Of a stretch of DNA of 35,395 nucleotides, positions 27,031 to 35,203 are shown one piece after another. The translations under genes were made by a program, and so were the position numbers. Origin of the DNA: Actinomycetota bacterium (lineage in GTDB: Bacteria; Actinomycetota; Geothermincolia; Fen-727; Anoxymicrobiaceae); assembly GCA_003157385.1 (NCBI GenBank), contig PMJJ01000048.1, positions 13,492-48,886 of the forward strand. The letters are read 5' to 3'. Each line of letters opens with the position of its first letter. Within the stretch, counting starts at the first letter, position 1. The notes under the pieces were generated by a model. That model worked only from the letters and a program-made list of their open reading frames with translations. It was not told the origin of the DNA and ran no database searches.

Positions 27031-27708
27031 ATGGGTATTTACACTGATAAGAGGAAGTCGACGACCACCCCCGACGGGTACGAGTTGCTGATGCACGAGT
27101 CGGGGCACCTCGAGTACGACTTCGGCTGGCACATGGGCCCGTACTGGAGCAAGTACCTCAACGAGATGAGGGACAACGGCCGGTTCATGGGCGTCAAGTG
27201 CCCCGAGTGCGGCATGGTCTATATCCCGCCGCGCAAGGCCTGCGCGAAGTGCTACAAGGAGATGAACGAGTGGGTCGAGTGCGGCCCCGAGGGCATACTC
27301 AAGGGCTTCACGGTCGTGCGGTTCCCGTACATAGACCCCAACAACGGCCACCTGATGAAGGTGCCGTTCACCGCCGTCTGGATCAACCTGGACGGCTCGG
27401 ATACACGGATGATGCACTTCTGCGACGAGCTCGACGAGATGAAGCTCGAGGTCGGCATGCGGATGAAGGCGAAATGGGCCAAGAAGCCCAGGCCGACGTC
27501 CATCCACGCGGTCGACCACTTCGAGATCATCAAGGGCGAGCCCATCGTCGAGGAGGTCCTGCCCGAGAGGCTGAAGGGCCCGATCAAGATGGAGCTCCCC
27601 ACCAAGAAGACGGCCAAGAGGCCCGGCGCGAAGGCGGCCGCGGCAAAGAAGAAAGCGGCGGCCAAGAAAGCCGCTGCGAAAAAGAAAGTGGCCGCCAAGA
27701 AGAAGTAG
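27031..27708 (+). CDS. Zn-ribbon/OB-fold DUF35 protein with Lys/Ala-rich C-terminal tail
   Basis: CPECGMVYIPPRKACAKCYKEMNEW plus tail TKKTAKRPGAKAAAAKKKAAAKKAAAKKKVAAKKK. Confidence 0.9.
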   Translation: MGIYTDKRKSTTTPDGYELLMHESGHLEYDFGWHMGPYWSKYLNEMRDNGRFMGVKCPECGMVYIPPRKACAKCYKEMNEWVECGPEGILKGFTVVRFPYIDPNNGHLMKVPFTAVWINLDGSDTRMMHFCDELDEMKLEVGMRMKAKWAKKPRPTSIHAVDHFEIIKGEPIVEEVLPERLKGPIKMELPTKKTAKRPGAKAAAAKKKAAAKKAAAKKKVAAKKK

Positions 27709-27727
27709 CATCGGTATAGAGCAACTA

Positions 27728-27765
27728 GAATGCACCACTGGTACCTGACACCGGTGGTGCATTTC
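27728..27765. repeat. REP-like dyad element (copy F)
   Basis: agaatgcaccac-tggtacctgacaccg-gtggtgcatttct; loop contains GGTGTCAGGTACCA on the reverse strand, identical to copy C. Confidence 0.75.
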
Positions 27766-27783
27766 TTTTGTATGGGGTGGCTG

Positions 27784-28226
27784 TCACCCGTTGATTATTC
27801 TGCGGGCGTGGTCGAAGCAATTCTTGTACCAGCTCTGGAAGGCCCTCACCGCTACGCCGGTATTGTGGCAATCGATGATGTGGCCGGGGTCAACGTAGAT
27901 GACGACATGGGTCACTTTCGTCCTGGCCAGGTTGCGGTAATCGTCGTGGGGCTTGTTACCGTGAACACGCTGCAGGCCTGTCCGCCGATATTGACTTTCG
28001 ATGCGGCGCTGAAGCCCGTGCCTGTGAGGACCACGCTGGAATAGACCGGACCGGACACTGGGTGAACGGACGCCACGTGTGGCGCTCCGCTACCGGTCGC
28101 GGTCACCTGGCTGGTGTAGGAAGGGCCGGTGCCTTTCGCCGCGCCGCCGCTGCCGCACGAAGCCAGCGAGACGACCAGGATCAGGGAACCACCAACCAGT
28201 ATCGCCAATTTGGCCTTTGTCTTCAT
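27784..28226 (-). pseudogene. TIG/IPT-type lipoprotein N-terminal part followed out of frame by an amidase/NlpC-like C-terminal remnant
   Basis: ORF 27912..28226 has a lipobox (VSLASCGSGG) and a TIG-like segment ending TTITATWPGRK*; another minus frame continues YRNLARTKVTHVVIYVDPGHIIDCHNTGVAVRAFQSWYKNCFDHARRIING* to 27784. Confidence 0.6.
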
Positions 28227-28332
28227 GCCACCGACTTGCTCATCCGCTATCCGATAGTGCTCTCACCCGACATCTCCCACGTCCGTCGGCCTTAAACGTT
28301 GCTTAAACCCAACGTGAAAGTCTAATGCCGAA

Positions 28333-29195
28333 TTACTTCTCTACACGGACAAACTCCAGCTTCACCGGCATGGCAAAGGCCATCTTCGCGGCCAGCTCAT
28401 CGGCTTTGGACTTCGAGAAACTTCCAGTGATTTGCGCAGTGCCGCCTGTTATTGGCTCTTTGATATTAGGAGCCGCTATGACAACGTAGTCAACGACAAC
28501 TGCGAGTTGCTTGTTGAGTTAGCTTCTGTGATAGCTGCGAAGTCTCGCGAGCCGGCAGGGGTCATCGTCATCGTTATGGTGTAGCCAACTCCAGGGTGTG
28601 GCTCGGCTTTTGCGTCCTGGATCTCTGCTCCGGTCAATTCCGTCGGACCCAGCTTTAAAATCACTGTCGTGCCGTTTTCCTTGAAAGGCAGCGTGATCGG
28701 CTTGTCCGGCTGGAGAGCTTCCCCGGTGGAGACATGCCATGCCGGATCGTTCTTCAGCGCGGGATTATTCTGGATGTCTGAAACCCTTTTCGAGTCGAGC
28801 ACTACGCGGTACCCGACGACCCCACCGGTCAGCAGACGCCTGGCATTGTCTGCCTGCCCTTTCGCAACAGATACGTCGATAGTATCATCCGTGCCCAGTC
28901 CCACATTCGTGACTCTTACGCCCCCCGCAGTCAGTCTCTCACGAGCTATTCTCGTGGTTTCTGATAGTAGACTGCTGCTCGTTGGCCCTTTCACCCGGAA
29001 CACCAGCCGCTCGGTGGAGGTGCCGGGGACTAGAGTCACCACCAGCACTACGACGAGCGCGACCAGAAATGCCGCCAGAGCTATGGCAGTCGGGGTAACC
29101 CACTTTCTGCGCCTATTCTCTTCGAGCTTCGCTCCGCAGTTCGAACAGAAGGATTTCTCAGCCGGATTCTCGTGACCGCAGTTCGCGCATTTCAT
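28333..29195 (-). pseudogene. zinc-ribbon + TM + SecD periplasmic-domain-like protein, interrupted by a frameshift near 28510-28520
   Basis: ORF 28476..29270 (MKCANCGHENPAEKSFCSNCG...; GPTELTGAEIQDAKAEPHPGVGYTITMTMTPAGSRDFAAITEAN); after AAN the other frame reads NKQLAVVVDYVVIAAPNIKEPITGGTAQITGSFSKSKADELAAKMAFAMPVKLEFVRVEK*. Confidence 0.75.
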
Positions 29196-29385
29196 ATGCA
29201 AGATCTCCCGGTAAACTTTGCCGCCATCACACCCTGAAATCATTCTAAGTGTAACGTTTCGGTATTTCACCTTCTGGCACAGCGAAAGATACTGTTAACG
29301 TGCTCGATGATAGAGGCTATCGCTAAGCAAGTGCTCGATAACAGAGGGTTATCAAGCATTCCGCTCGGTCTCGGCCTGTTATGGA

Positions 29386-29487
29386 CTAGAGATACTTGGG
29401 CGGCCTTCCCACCGGTCGGGTCATCAGGTTGTCTATCTCCCGGTAGAGGTTTTCGGTGCACCCAATGGGTTCTCGCCCCCTGAAGTA
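29386..29487 (-). pseudogene. unassigned protein-coding remnant
   Basis: Minus frame between two stops reads YFRGREPIGCTENLYREIDNLMTRPVGRPPKYL*, protein-like but with no start or neighbour in frame. Confidence 0.25.
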
Positions 29488-29651
29488 CTACATGGCCAGT
29501 TTTTGGCTTCCTAATGCATCCTTAAGCAATACAAGAGGTGAGTCCTTCCTGTTTGATATGATTTATGCGGGCTAATACAATTAGACGAGGGAACTCACCC
29601 GCAGGGTCGGGGGCTCGTGCTCGGGAACTTACGCTGAAACCGGGAGGAGAG

Positions 29652-30158
29652 ATGAGGAAGAGCAACAGTGTGCTTATCATCGCCGTGTTCGTTGCGCTGC
29701 TCGCGGGCATGCTGGCCGCGGGCTGTGGGAGTTCCGGGACGTCGAAGGCGACGACCCCGACCTCACCGAAGAGCAAGACCGCGTCTACGGCGACCGGGAC
29801 GGTCGTGCCAACAGAAGCCGAGCTCGGCGTGCCCGTCTACCCCGGCGCGCAGATGGACGAGAACTCCGCCCTCACCAGCACCGACGCCTCAGGCAAGAAA
29901 GAGGTCATCGCGGCGCAGATGTGGACCACCGACGGCACGGACCCGGTCATCGCCTGGTACAAGGACAAGCTCTCGGGGAAGCCTGAGTTCAAGGAGATGC
30001 CGGTGGTCGAGGCGGGGCAGAACTCCACGATCCTGGCCTGGAAAGAGGGCGACAAGTACAAGATGATCACCATCGGGCCCGGGACCATCGACCACAAGGG
30101 CCAGACGGTGATCGGCCTGGGCGCGGGCACACCGCCGGTGCCAGGCGGCACCCAGTAA
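29652..30158 (+). CDS. lipoprotein of unknown function
   Basis: MRKSNSVLIIAVFVALLAGMLAAGCGSSG (signal peptide + lipobox); RBS gggaggaga. Confidence 0.75.
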   Translation: MRKSNSVLIIAVFVALLAGMLAAGCGSSGTSKATTPTSPKSKTASTATGTVVPTEAELGVPVYPGAQMDENSALTSTDASGKKEVIAAQMWTTDGTDPVIAWYKDKLSGKPEFKEMPVVEAGQNSTILAWKEGDKYKMITIGPGTIDHKGQTVIGLGAGTPPVPGGTQ

Positions 30159-30195
30159 AAATGCAAAAATGGCGCCAGGCACCAATTTTGCATTT
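30158..30195. repeat. REP-like dyad element (copy G)
   Basis: aaatgcaaaaat-ggcgccaggcacc-aattttgcattt between convergent stop codons. Confidence 0.75.
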
Positions 30196-30206
30196 AGCGG
30201 GGTTCT

Positions 30207-31130
30207 CTATCTATTTCCGATCGGCGTCTTGACCTTCAACGCCGCACGCAGCAGCTCGACGCGCAGTGTCTGACCTTCCGGCACGTAGAAGAGGTCGCCG
30301 TCGGCCTGTGCCTTCACCGTTGTTCCGGGAGTGATCTCAACCCAGTCGGTCTCGGCCACGGTCGCCTGCGGCCAGACGGTGGCGAGACCCACCGCGGCCG
30401 AAGCGAGCACCATCGGGGAGAGCGGCCTGGGCCCCGGCCTGAAAGCCGCGACCTTCATCACCCCTCCGTCCACGCGCAGGCCGTTGAATATCCGGACGTG
30501 CCGCGCGAACTTCCTGGTGTGCCCCACAACCATGATGAGGAACTCCCCGTCCCAGGTGCCGTGCTCGTGCTCGATGCGCATCGCCAGGCGGGGCGGCTTC
30601 TTCCAGATGAGGTATAGAGCCGCGAAGACATATCTCACCAGCGGGAAACGCTTGTAGTACTGCGCCCGGTCGGCCACCGACGCGTCGTATCCCAGGCCTA
30701 TGACGTTGGTGGCGTACCTCCCGTTGAACTTCAGCAGGTCGACCTCGGTGACATCGGCGGCCAGCAGGAACTGCAGCGCCTTGCGCTTGCTCTTGCCGAT
30801 GCCGATGAGTCGCGCGAAGTCGTTGCCCCGGCCGGCCGGGATCACCGCCAGCACCGGGCGGTCGTCCGGTGGCCGCTTCATCAGGCCGTTCACAATCTCC
30901 TGGACGGTGCCGTCTCCCCCGATGGCGACTATCGCGTCGATGTGGTGATCGAGCTCGGCCACGATCTTCTCGGCGTGGCCCGCGGTGCGGGTGAGAACAG
31001 TCTCGAAGTCGATTCGTCTGATGACCAGCCTGGAGATCAGCCAGAGCGCTTTGCGAAGGCCCTTGCCCATGCGAGACATGGGGTTGATGATCACCAGGTA
31101 CTTGTCGCTCGACCCACGTAGCAGCCGCAC
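30207..31130 (-). CDS. diacylglycerol/lipid kinase family protein
   Basis: YLVIINPMSRMGKG, AIGGDGTVQEIVNGL, IPAGRGNDFARLIGI. Confidence 0.92.
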   Translation of the reverse strand: MRLLRGSSDKYLVIINPMSRMGKGLRKALWLISRLVIRRIDFETVLTRTAGHAEKIVAELDHHIDAIVAIGGDGTVQEIVNGLMKRPPDDRPVLAVIPAGRGNDFARLIGIGKSKRKALQFLLAADVTEVDLLKFNGRYATNVIGLGYDASVADRAQYYKRFPLVRYVFAALYLIWKKPPRLAMRIEHEHGTWDGEFLIMVVGHTRKFARHVRIFNGLRVDGGVMKVAAFRPGPRPLSPMVLASAAVGLATVWPQATVAETDWVEITPGTTVKAQADGDLFYVPEGQTLRVELLRAALKVKTPIGNR

Positions 31131-31134
31131 CGGC

Positions 31135-32016
31135 TCACTCTCCCAGCAGGACTTCCTTGATGTACTGATAAGTCTCGGCCGTCTTGGCGATTATCTCGGG
31201 CGGAAGCGGGGGCGGAGGTGGCTTCTTTTCCCAGTCGAGCGTCTCCAGGTAGTCTCGCAGCACCTGCTTGTCCAGGTTCTCCTGCTCGTGTCCCGGCTCC
31301 CACTTCTGACGCGGCCAGAAGCGCGACGAGTCGGGCGTGAAGATCTCGTCGATCAGGATCATGCGGTCCTCGATGGTCCCGAACTCGTACTTGGTGTCCG
31401 CGAGGATTACTTGGTGGGACTCGGCGATCTCGCAGCCGCGAGTGTAGAGTGCCAGGCTGGCGGTCTCGATCTCGCGGGCGAGCGCCTTGCCGATCTGCTC
31501 CTCTATGGTCCGCATCGTGACGTTCTCGTCGTGCTCCCCGACGTCGGCCTTGGTCGACGGGGTGAAGATCGGTTCGGGCAGCCTGTCGGCGAGCCGCAGC
31601 TCGGGCGGAAGAGGTATCCCGCAGACCGACCCGTTTCGCTGGTAGTCTTTCCAGCCGCTGCCGGCCAGGTAACCCCGCACCACGCACTCCACGGGCAGCG
31701 GCTGGGCCTTGAGGACCAGCATCGAGCGCCCCTGGAGCATGTCCTTGAAGGGGAGGAGGTCCGGCGGGAGCTGGCTCATATCGGTCGTGACCACGTGGTT
31801 CTCGATGATGTCCGCGGTCTTTTCAAACCAGAACGCCGCCAGCTGGTTGAGGACCTCACCTTTGCCGGGGATTCCCTCCGCCATGATCACGTCGAACGCG
31901 GAGATGCGGTCGGTGCTGATTATGAGGAGGAGGTCGCCCACCTCGTAGATGTCGCGCACCTTGCCCCGGCGGAAGAGCGGCAGGCCGAGGAAAGAGGTAT
32001 CGGAGATGACTTCCAT
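31135..32016 (-). CDS. purC: phosphoribosylaminoimidazole-succinocarboxamide synthase
   Basis: FRRGKVRDIYEVGDLLLIISTDRISAFDVIMAEGIPGKGEVLN; ECVVRGYLAGSGWKDYQ; SAICAR synthetase signatures. Confidence 0.96.
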   Translation of the reverse strand: MEVISDTSFLGLPLFRRGKVRDIYEVGDLLLIISTDRISAFDVIMAEGIPGKGEVLNQLAAFWFEKTADIIENHVVTTDMSQLPPDLLPFKDMLQGRSMLVLKAQPLPVECVVRGYLAGSGWKDYQRNGSVCGIPLPPELRLADRLPEPIFTPSTKADVGEHDENVTMRTIEEQIGKALAREIETASLALYTRGCEIAESHQVILADTKYEFGTIEDRMILIDEIFTPDSSRFWPRQKWEPGHEQENLDKQVLRDYLETLDWEKKPPPPPLPPEIIAKTAETYQYIKEVLLGE

Positions 32017-32183
32017 TGCGCCCCCTGTCTATAGCATGCAAGTTCCGGGGTGAGACCGTAATACTTGCGTTTCCATCACGCCACGCCCGCTTCGCGCCGG
32101 CTCTACAAGCCACATACCGGCGAGACGCGAACGCATAAGTAATATCAGATTGGTCGGCGATTGAGAATCGTCTCCGCGATGTC

Positions 32184-32218
32184 AAAAAAAATCCGGGGCG
32201 CCGCCTCGGCACCCCGGA
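32184..32218 (-). terminator. intrinsic terminator of the minus-strand gene 32251..32637
   Basis: Reverse complement tccggggtgccgaggcggcgccccggattttttttga: GC-rich hairpin followed by T8. Confidence 0.85.
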
Positions 32219-32250
32219 AAGGTCGTTACCCGTTTTCTGTAAGCCGTGAG

Positions 32251-32637
32251 CTACTCGCACTTGCCGTCGCCGGCGAGCTTGAAACCAAGCTTGATCCAGA
32301 TCGGGTAGGTCAGGAACATCATGGCCGCGAGCGCGTGGCCGGTCGTGCTGACGTTCTCGTGGTCGAAGTTGAAGACGCCGCTGTTTATCATCCAGTCGCG
32401 CCCTGACTCCGCGCCGCACATCTCCCACATCCAACGTACCCACTCCAGGTTGAAGTAGAGCGATATGCTGGTGATCCAGAAGCCGAGGATAGTGGCCAGG
32501 CTGATCCACCACACCGTCTTCTTCCGCTGGTCCATGTCCTCGATGGCCTTATTGAGGATCTTGCCCACGATAAAGCCGATGGACAGGAGCCAGGGACCGT
32601 CGATAAGGAAGCTGTCGTATGGTATCAAGTACACCAC
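32251..32637 (-). CDS. small multi-TM membrane protein, unknown function
   Basis: 128 aa with 3-4 hydrophobic segments; followed by a strong intrinsic terminator. Confidence 0.7.
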   Translation of the reverse strand: MVYLIPYDSFLIDGPWLLSIGFIVGKILNKAIEDMDQRKKTVWWISLATILGFWITSISLYFNLEWVRWMWEMCGAESGRDWMINSGVFNFDHENVSTTGHALAAMMFLTYPIWIKLGFKLAGDGKCE

Positions 32638-32769
32638 CCCTTCCTAGGTAGTATGTCGGGCGACCACGAGAATTATATACGATAACTCCCGAAATCAACC
32701 CTGAAAAACATCATCGAGACAGGGGGCGTGACGACGCCCTCCGCTCGCTCTGTCAGGGCCTGCTTTCAA

Positions 32770-33609
32770 TCAATCCTCGTCCGGCCTGATCTCCTTGCGC
32801 CGGTCGCAGAGCGCCTGCGCGAAGAGGTCCCCGCCGATATCGAACGCCATCGGGGACAGCCTCTTGGGGATGTAGTCCATCCAGTTGATGAACGACTGGA
32901 TGACCCTGCGCCTGCGATGCTTGATGCCCCTGACGATCTTGCGCGCCATGGCCTGCGGCGTCGAGCCCAGAGCGTTTATGTACCAGAGCACGATCTTCTG
33001 AGGCAGCGTGCTCGCGTGGACGTCTTTGTAGAACGGCGTGCTGATGAGCCCCGGGAAGACCGTGGTCACGCGGATCTTGAACAGCCCCAGCTCCCAGGTC
33101 AGGCACTCGGAGTAGGTGGCGAGCGCGGCCTTGCTGGCGGCGTAGGCGCCCCAGGTGGGGACCGGGAAGAACACCTGCCCGGTGGACATGTTGACTATCT
33201 GTCCCCCGCCCTTGGCGATCATCGAGGGCAGGAACGCGTTGACCATGTCCAGCACCGCGAAGAAGTTGATCGCCATCAGGCGCTTCCAGGTGTCGTCGGA
33301 GGTGTGGCGCAGGTCCTGGTTGTGGCCGATGCCCGCGTTGTTCACCAGGACGTCGACCGTCCCGATCTTGCCGGTGACCTCGGCCGCCAGCTCCTGGATC
33401 TGCTCTTTCTTGGTCACGTCGACTACTTTCCATATGACCTTGGAGCCGAGTGATTCCAGCTGATCAGCGGTTACCCTCAGGCCGTCCTCGTCGATGTCGA
33501 TTATGACGAAGTTGGCGCCCTCGTTGGCCAGGAGCAGGCAGGTCTCCTTGCCGATACCGCTCGCGGCGCCCGATAAGAGCACCCATTTCCCATGAAGGTC
33601 CTGAACCAT
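32770..33609 (-). CDS. SDR family NAD(P)-dependent oxidoreductase
   Basis: KWVLLSGAASGIGKETCLLLANEGANFVIIDID; LVNNAGIG; YAASKAAL. Confidence 0.94.
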   Translation of the reverse strand: MVQDLHGKWVLLSGAASGIGKETCLLLANEGANFVIIDIDEDGLRVTADQLESLGSKVIWKVVDVTKKEQIQELAAEVTGKIGTVDVLVNNAGIGHNQDLRHTSDDTWKRLMAINFFAVLDMVNAFLPSMIAKGGGQIVNMSTGQVFFPVPTWGAYAASKAALATYSECLTWELGLFKIRVTTVFPGLISTPFYKDVHASTLPQKIVLWYINALGSTPQAMARKIVRGIKHRRRRVIQSFINWMDYIPKRLSPMAFDIGGDLFAQALCDRRKEIRPDED

Positions 33610-33842
33610 GGCTAACCTCCTGTATCTTTCGTGGAGAGCCTGCTCTCCTTGATGCACCAACAGAGTAGTTTATACGAGTGAGCCGCCGTTTCCAATAAGT
33701 GAAACGCCGGAAACTTAATCTGGCTATAGTGACGGGATTCCGTCCTCTGCGCCCTGACGCGACCCCGTTGGAAGCAGGATAAGCGCATTTTCCGGCCTAT
33801 TCAACAAGGGAAAGAGCGGCGGGCGGGAGGAACGCGGCATCC

Positions 33843-35129
33843 ATGGACTCACAACCCGGAGCGGGCAGGCAAGCTGGGGAAGGGGCGCGCCGCACCCTTT
33901 TCCACGGAGGGGTGCTGTCGGCCCTGGGCCACCGCGACTACGCGATCCTCTGGACCAGCGAGCTCTTCAGCAACGTGGGGACCTGGGTGCAGACCGCCGC
34001 GCTGCTGTGGCTCATCAAGAATGTTCTCCACTCCAACAGCTGGGTGGGGACGGTCAACCTGGTCAACTTCGTCCCGGTCATGTTCCTGGTGCCGTTCACG
34101 GGAACCCTTGCGGACAGGTACGACCGTCGCGCGCTGCTCATCTTGAGCGAAGTCATCATGATGGCCGGCGCGTTCGCGCTGGCGGTGGCCGCATCCTTCA
34201 GCGTGGACAACAAGGCCGTGATACTGATCACTGTCGGGGTCATCGGTGTGGGCGTCGCCATCAGCTTCCCCGCCTGGGAATCGCTGCTCCCGGACATCGT
34301 GCCGCGCGAGGACGTGTTGAACGCGATCGCGCTCTCCAGCGCGCAGTGGAACGCGGCCCGGCTGGTCGGGCCACTCATAGCCGCCGCCATCCTCGCCTTC
34401 TCCTCACCGGCGGTGGCCTTCTATATCAACGCGGTGACCTTCGGCTTCGTCATTGTCGCCCTGTTCTTCATCCGCCCGCAGCGGGTGCCCGAGCCAACCG
34501 AAGAGAGGATGATGCACGGCGTGCTGGACGGCTTTGCCTACGCCTGGGACAACAGGTGGATGACCTATCTGCTGTCCGTCCTGTCGGTCGTCGCTTTCTT
34601 CGGCATGTCCTACATCGTGCTCATCCCGGGGCTGGTACAGGACGTGCTCCACAGGGGGAGCAGCGCGTACGGCGTCCTGCTGGCCACGACCGGGCTGGGC
34701 GCCATCGTGGGGTCCCTGCTGGTGAGCTACCTGATCCGTTTCGTGAAAGAGCCCGCGCTGATACAGGGCTCTTTTCTGTCGCTGGGGATAATGCTCGTCG
34801 CCTTCGCGCTGTTCCGGCCGTTCCTGCTCTCGTGCATCGCTTCGTTCGGCTGTGCCGTCAGCTTTATAATAGCCGGCTCCGCTGCGAACGCGATGCTGCT
34901 GAACCGCTCCACGAGGGACATGAGAGGCAGGGTCTCCAGCCTGTTTATAATCGTCTACGTGGGGATATCCGCGATAGGCGGGGTGTTCCTCGCCTACCTG
35001 TCGGACGTGCGCTCGGTCCCGTTCAGCCTGGCCCTCGGCGGGGCCGTCTGCATCGGCGTGGCGGCCCTGGTGATAACCTTCCCGCGCCTGGTGGGCGGTG
35101 ATAGTACCACTGAGGCGGTGACCCTTTGA
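33843..35129 (+). CDS. MFS transporter (MFS_3/EntS-like)
   Basis: LGHRDYAILWTSELFSNVGTWVQTAALLWLI...GTLADRYDRRALLILSEVIMM; about 12 TM segments. Confidence 0.93.
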   Translation: MDSQPGAGRQAGEGARRTLFHGGVLSALGHRDYAILWTSELFSNVGTWVQTAALLWLIKNVLHSNSWVGTVNLVNFVPVMFLVPFTGTLADRYDRRALLILSEVIMMAGAFALAVAASFSVDNKAVILITVGVIGVGVAISFPAWESLLPDIVPREDVLNAIALSSAQWNAARLVGPLIAAAILAFSSPAVAFYINAVTFGFVIVALFFIRPQRVPEPTEERMMHGVLDGFAYAWDNRWMTYLLSVLSVVAFFGMSYIVLIPGLVQDVLHRGSSAYGVLLATTGLGAIVGSLLVSYLIRFVKEPALIQGSFLSLGIMLVAFALFRPFLLSCIASFGCAVSFIIAGSAANAMLLNRSTRDMRGRVSSLFIIVYVGISAIGGVFLAYLSDVRSVPFSLALGGAVCIGVAALVITFPRLVGGDSTTEAVTL

Positions 35130-35145
35130 AGCCGCGGTCGCGTGC

Positions 35146-35151
35146 TATAAT
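35146..35151 (+). promoter_or_regulatory. -10 element TATAAT of the tRNA-Ser gene
   Basis: gctataatc, 10 nt upstream of the tRNA 5' end; CTTTGA 16 nt further upstream as a possible -35. Confidence 0.55.
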
Positions 35152-35161
35152 CTTACTCCAC

Positions 35162-35203
35162 GGAGGGGTGCCCGAGTGGCCGTAAGGGAGACGCCTGCTA
35201 AGC
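35162..35203 (+). tRNA. 5' half of tRNA-Ser(GCU); gene interrupted in the 3' anticodon stem
   Basis: GGAGGGG TG CCC-GAGTGGCCGTAA-GGG A GACGC-CTGCTAA-GC then TGACATCACC instead of GTC; no variable arm, T arm (GGTTCGAATCC) or 3' acceptor CCCCTCC follows in the remaining 192 nt. Confidence 0.75.

Noticed and set aside
28669-29175. 168-aa plus ORF
   Set aside because: Antisense to the zinc-ribbon/SecD-like gene, which has clear motifs on the minus strand.
32058-32147. Possible inverted repeat gtaatacttgcgtt / aacgcataagtaat upstream of purC
   Set aside because: Imperfect, with offset bases and long spacing; probably promoter-region AT words rather than an element.
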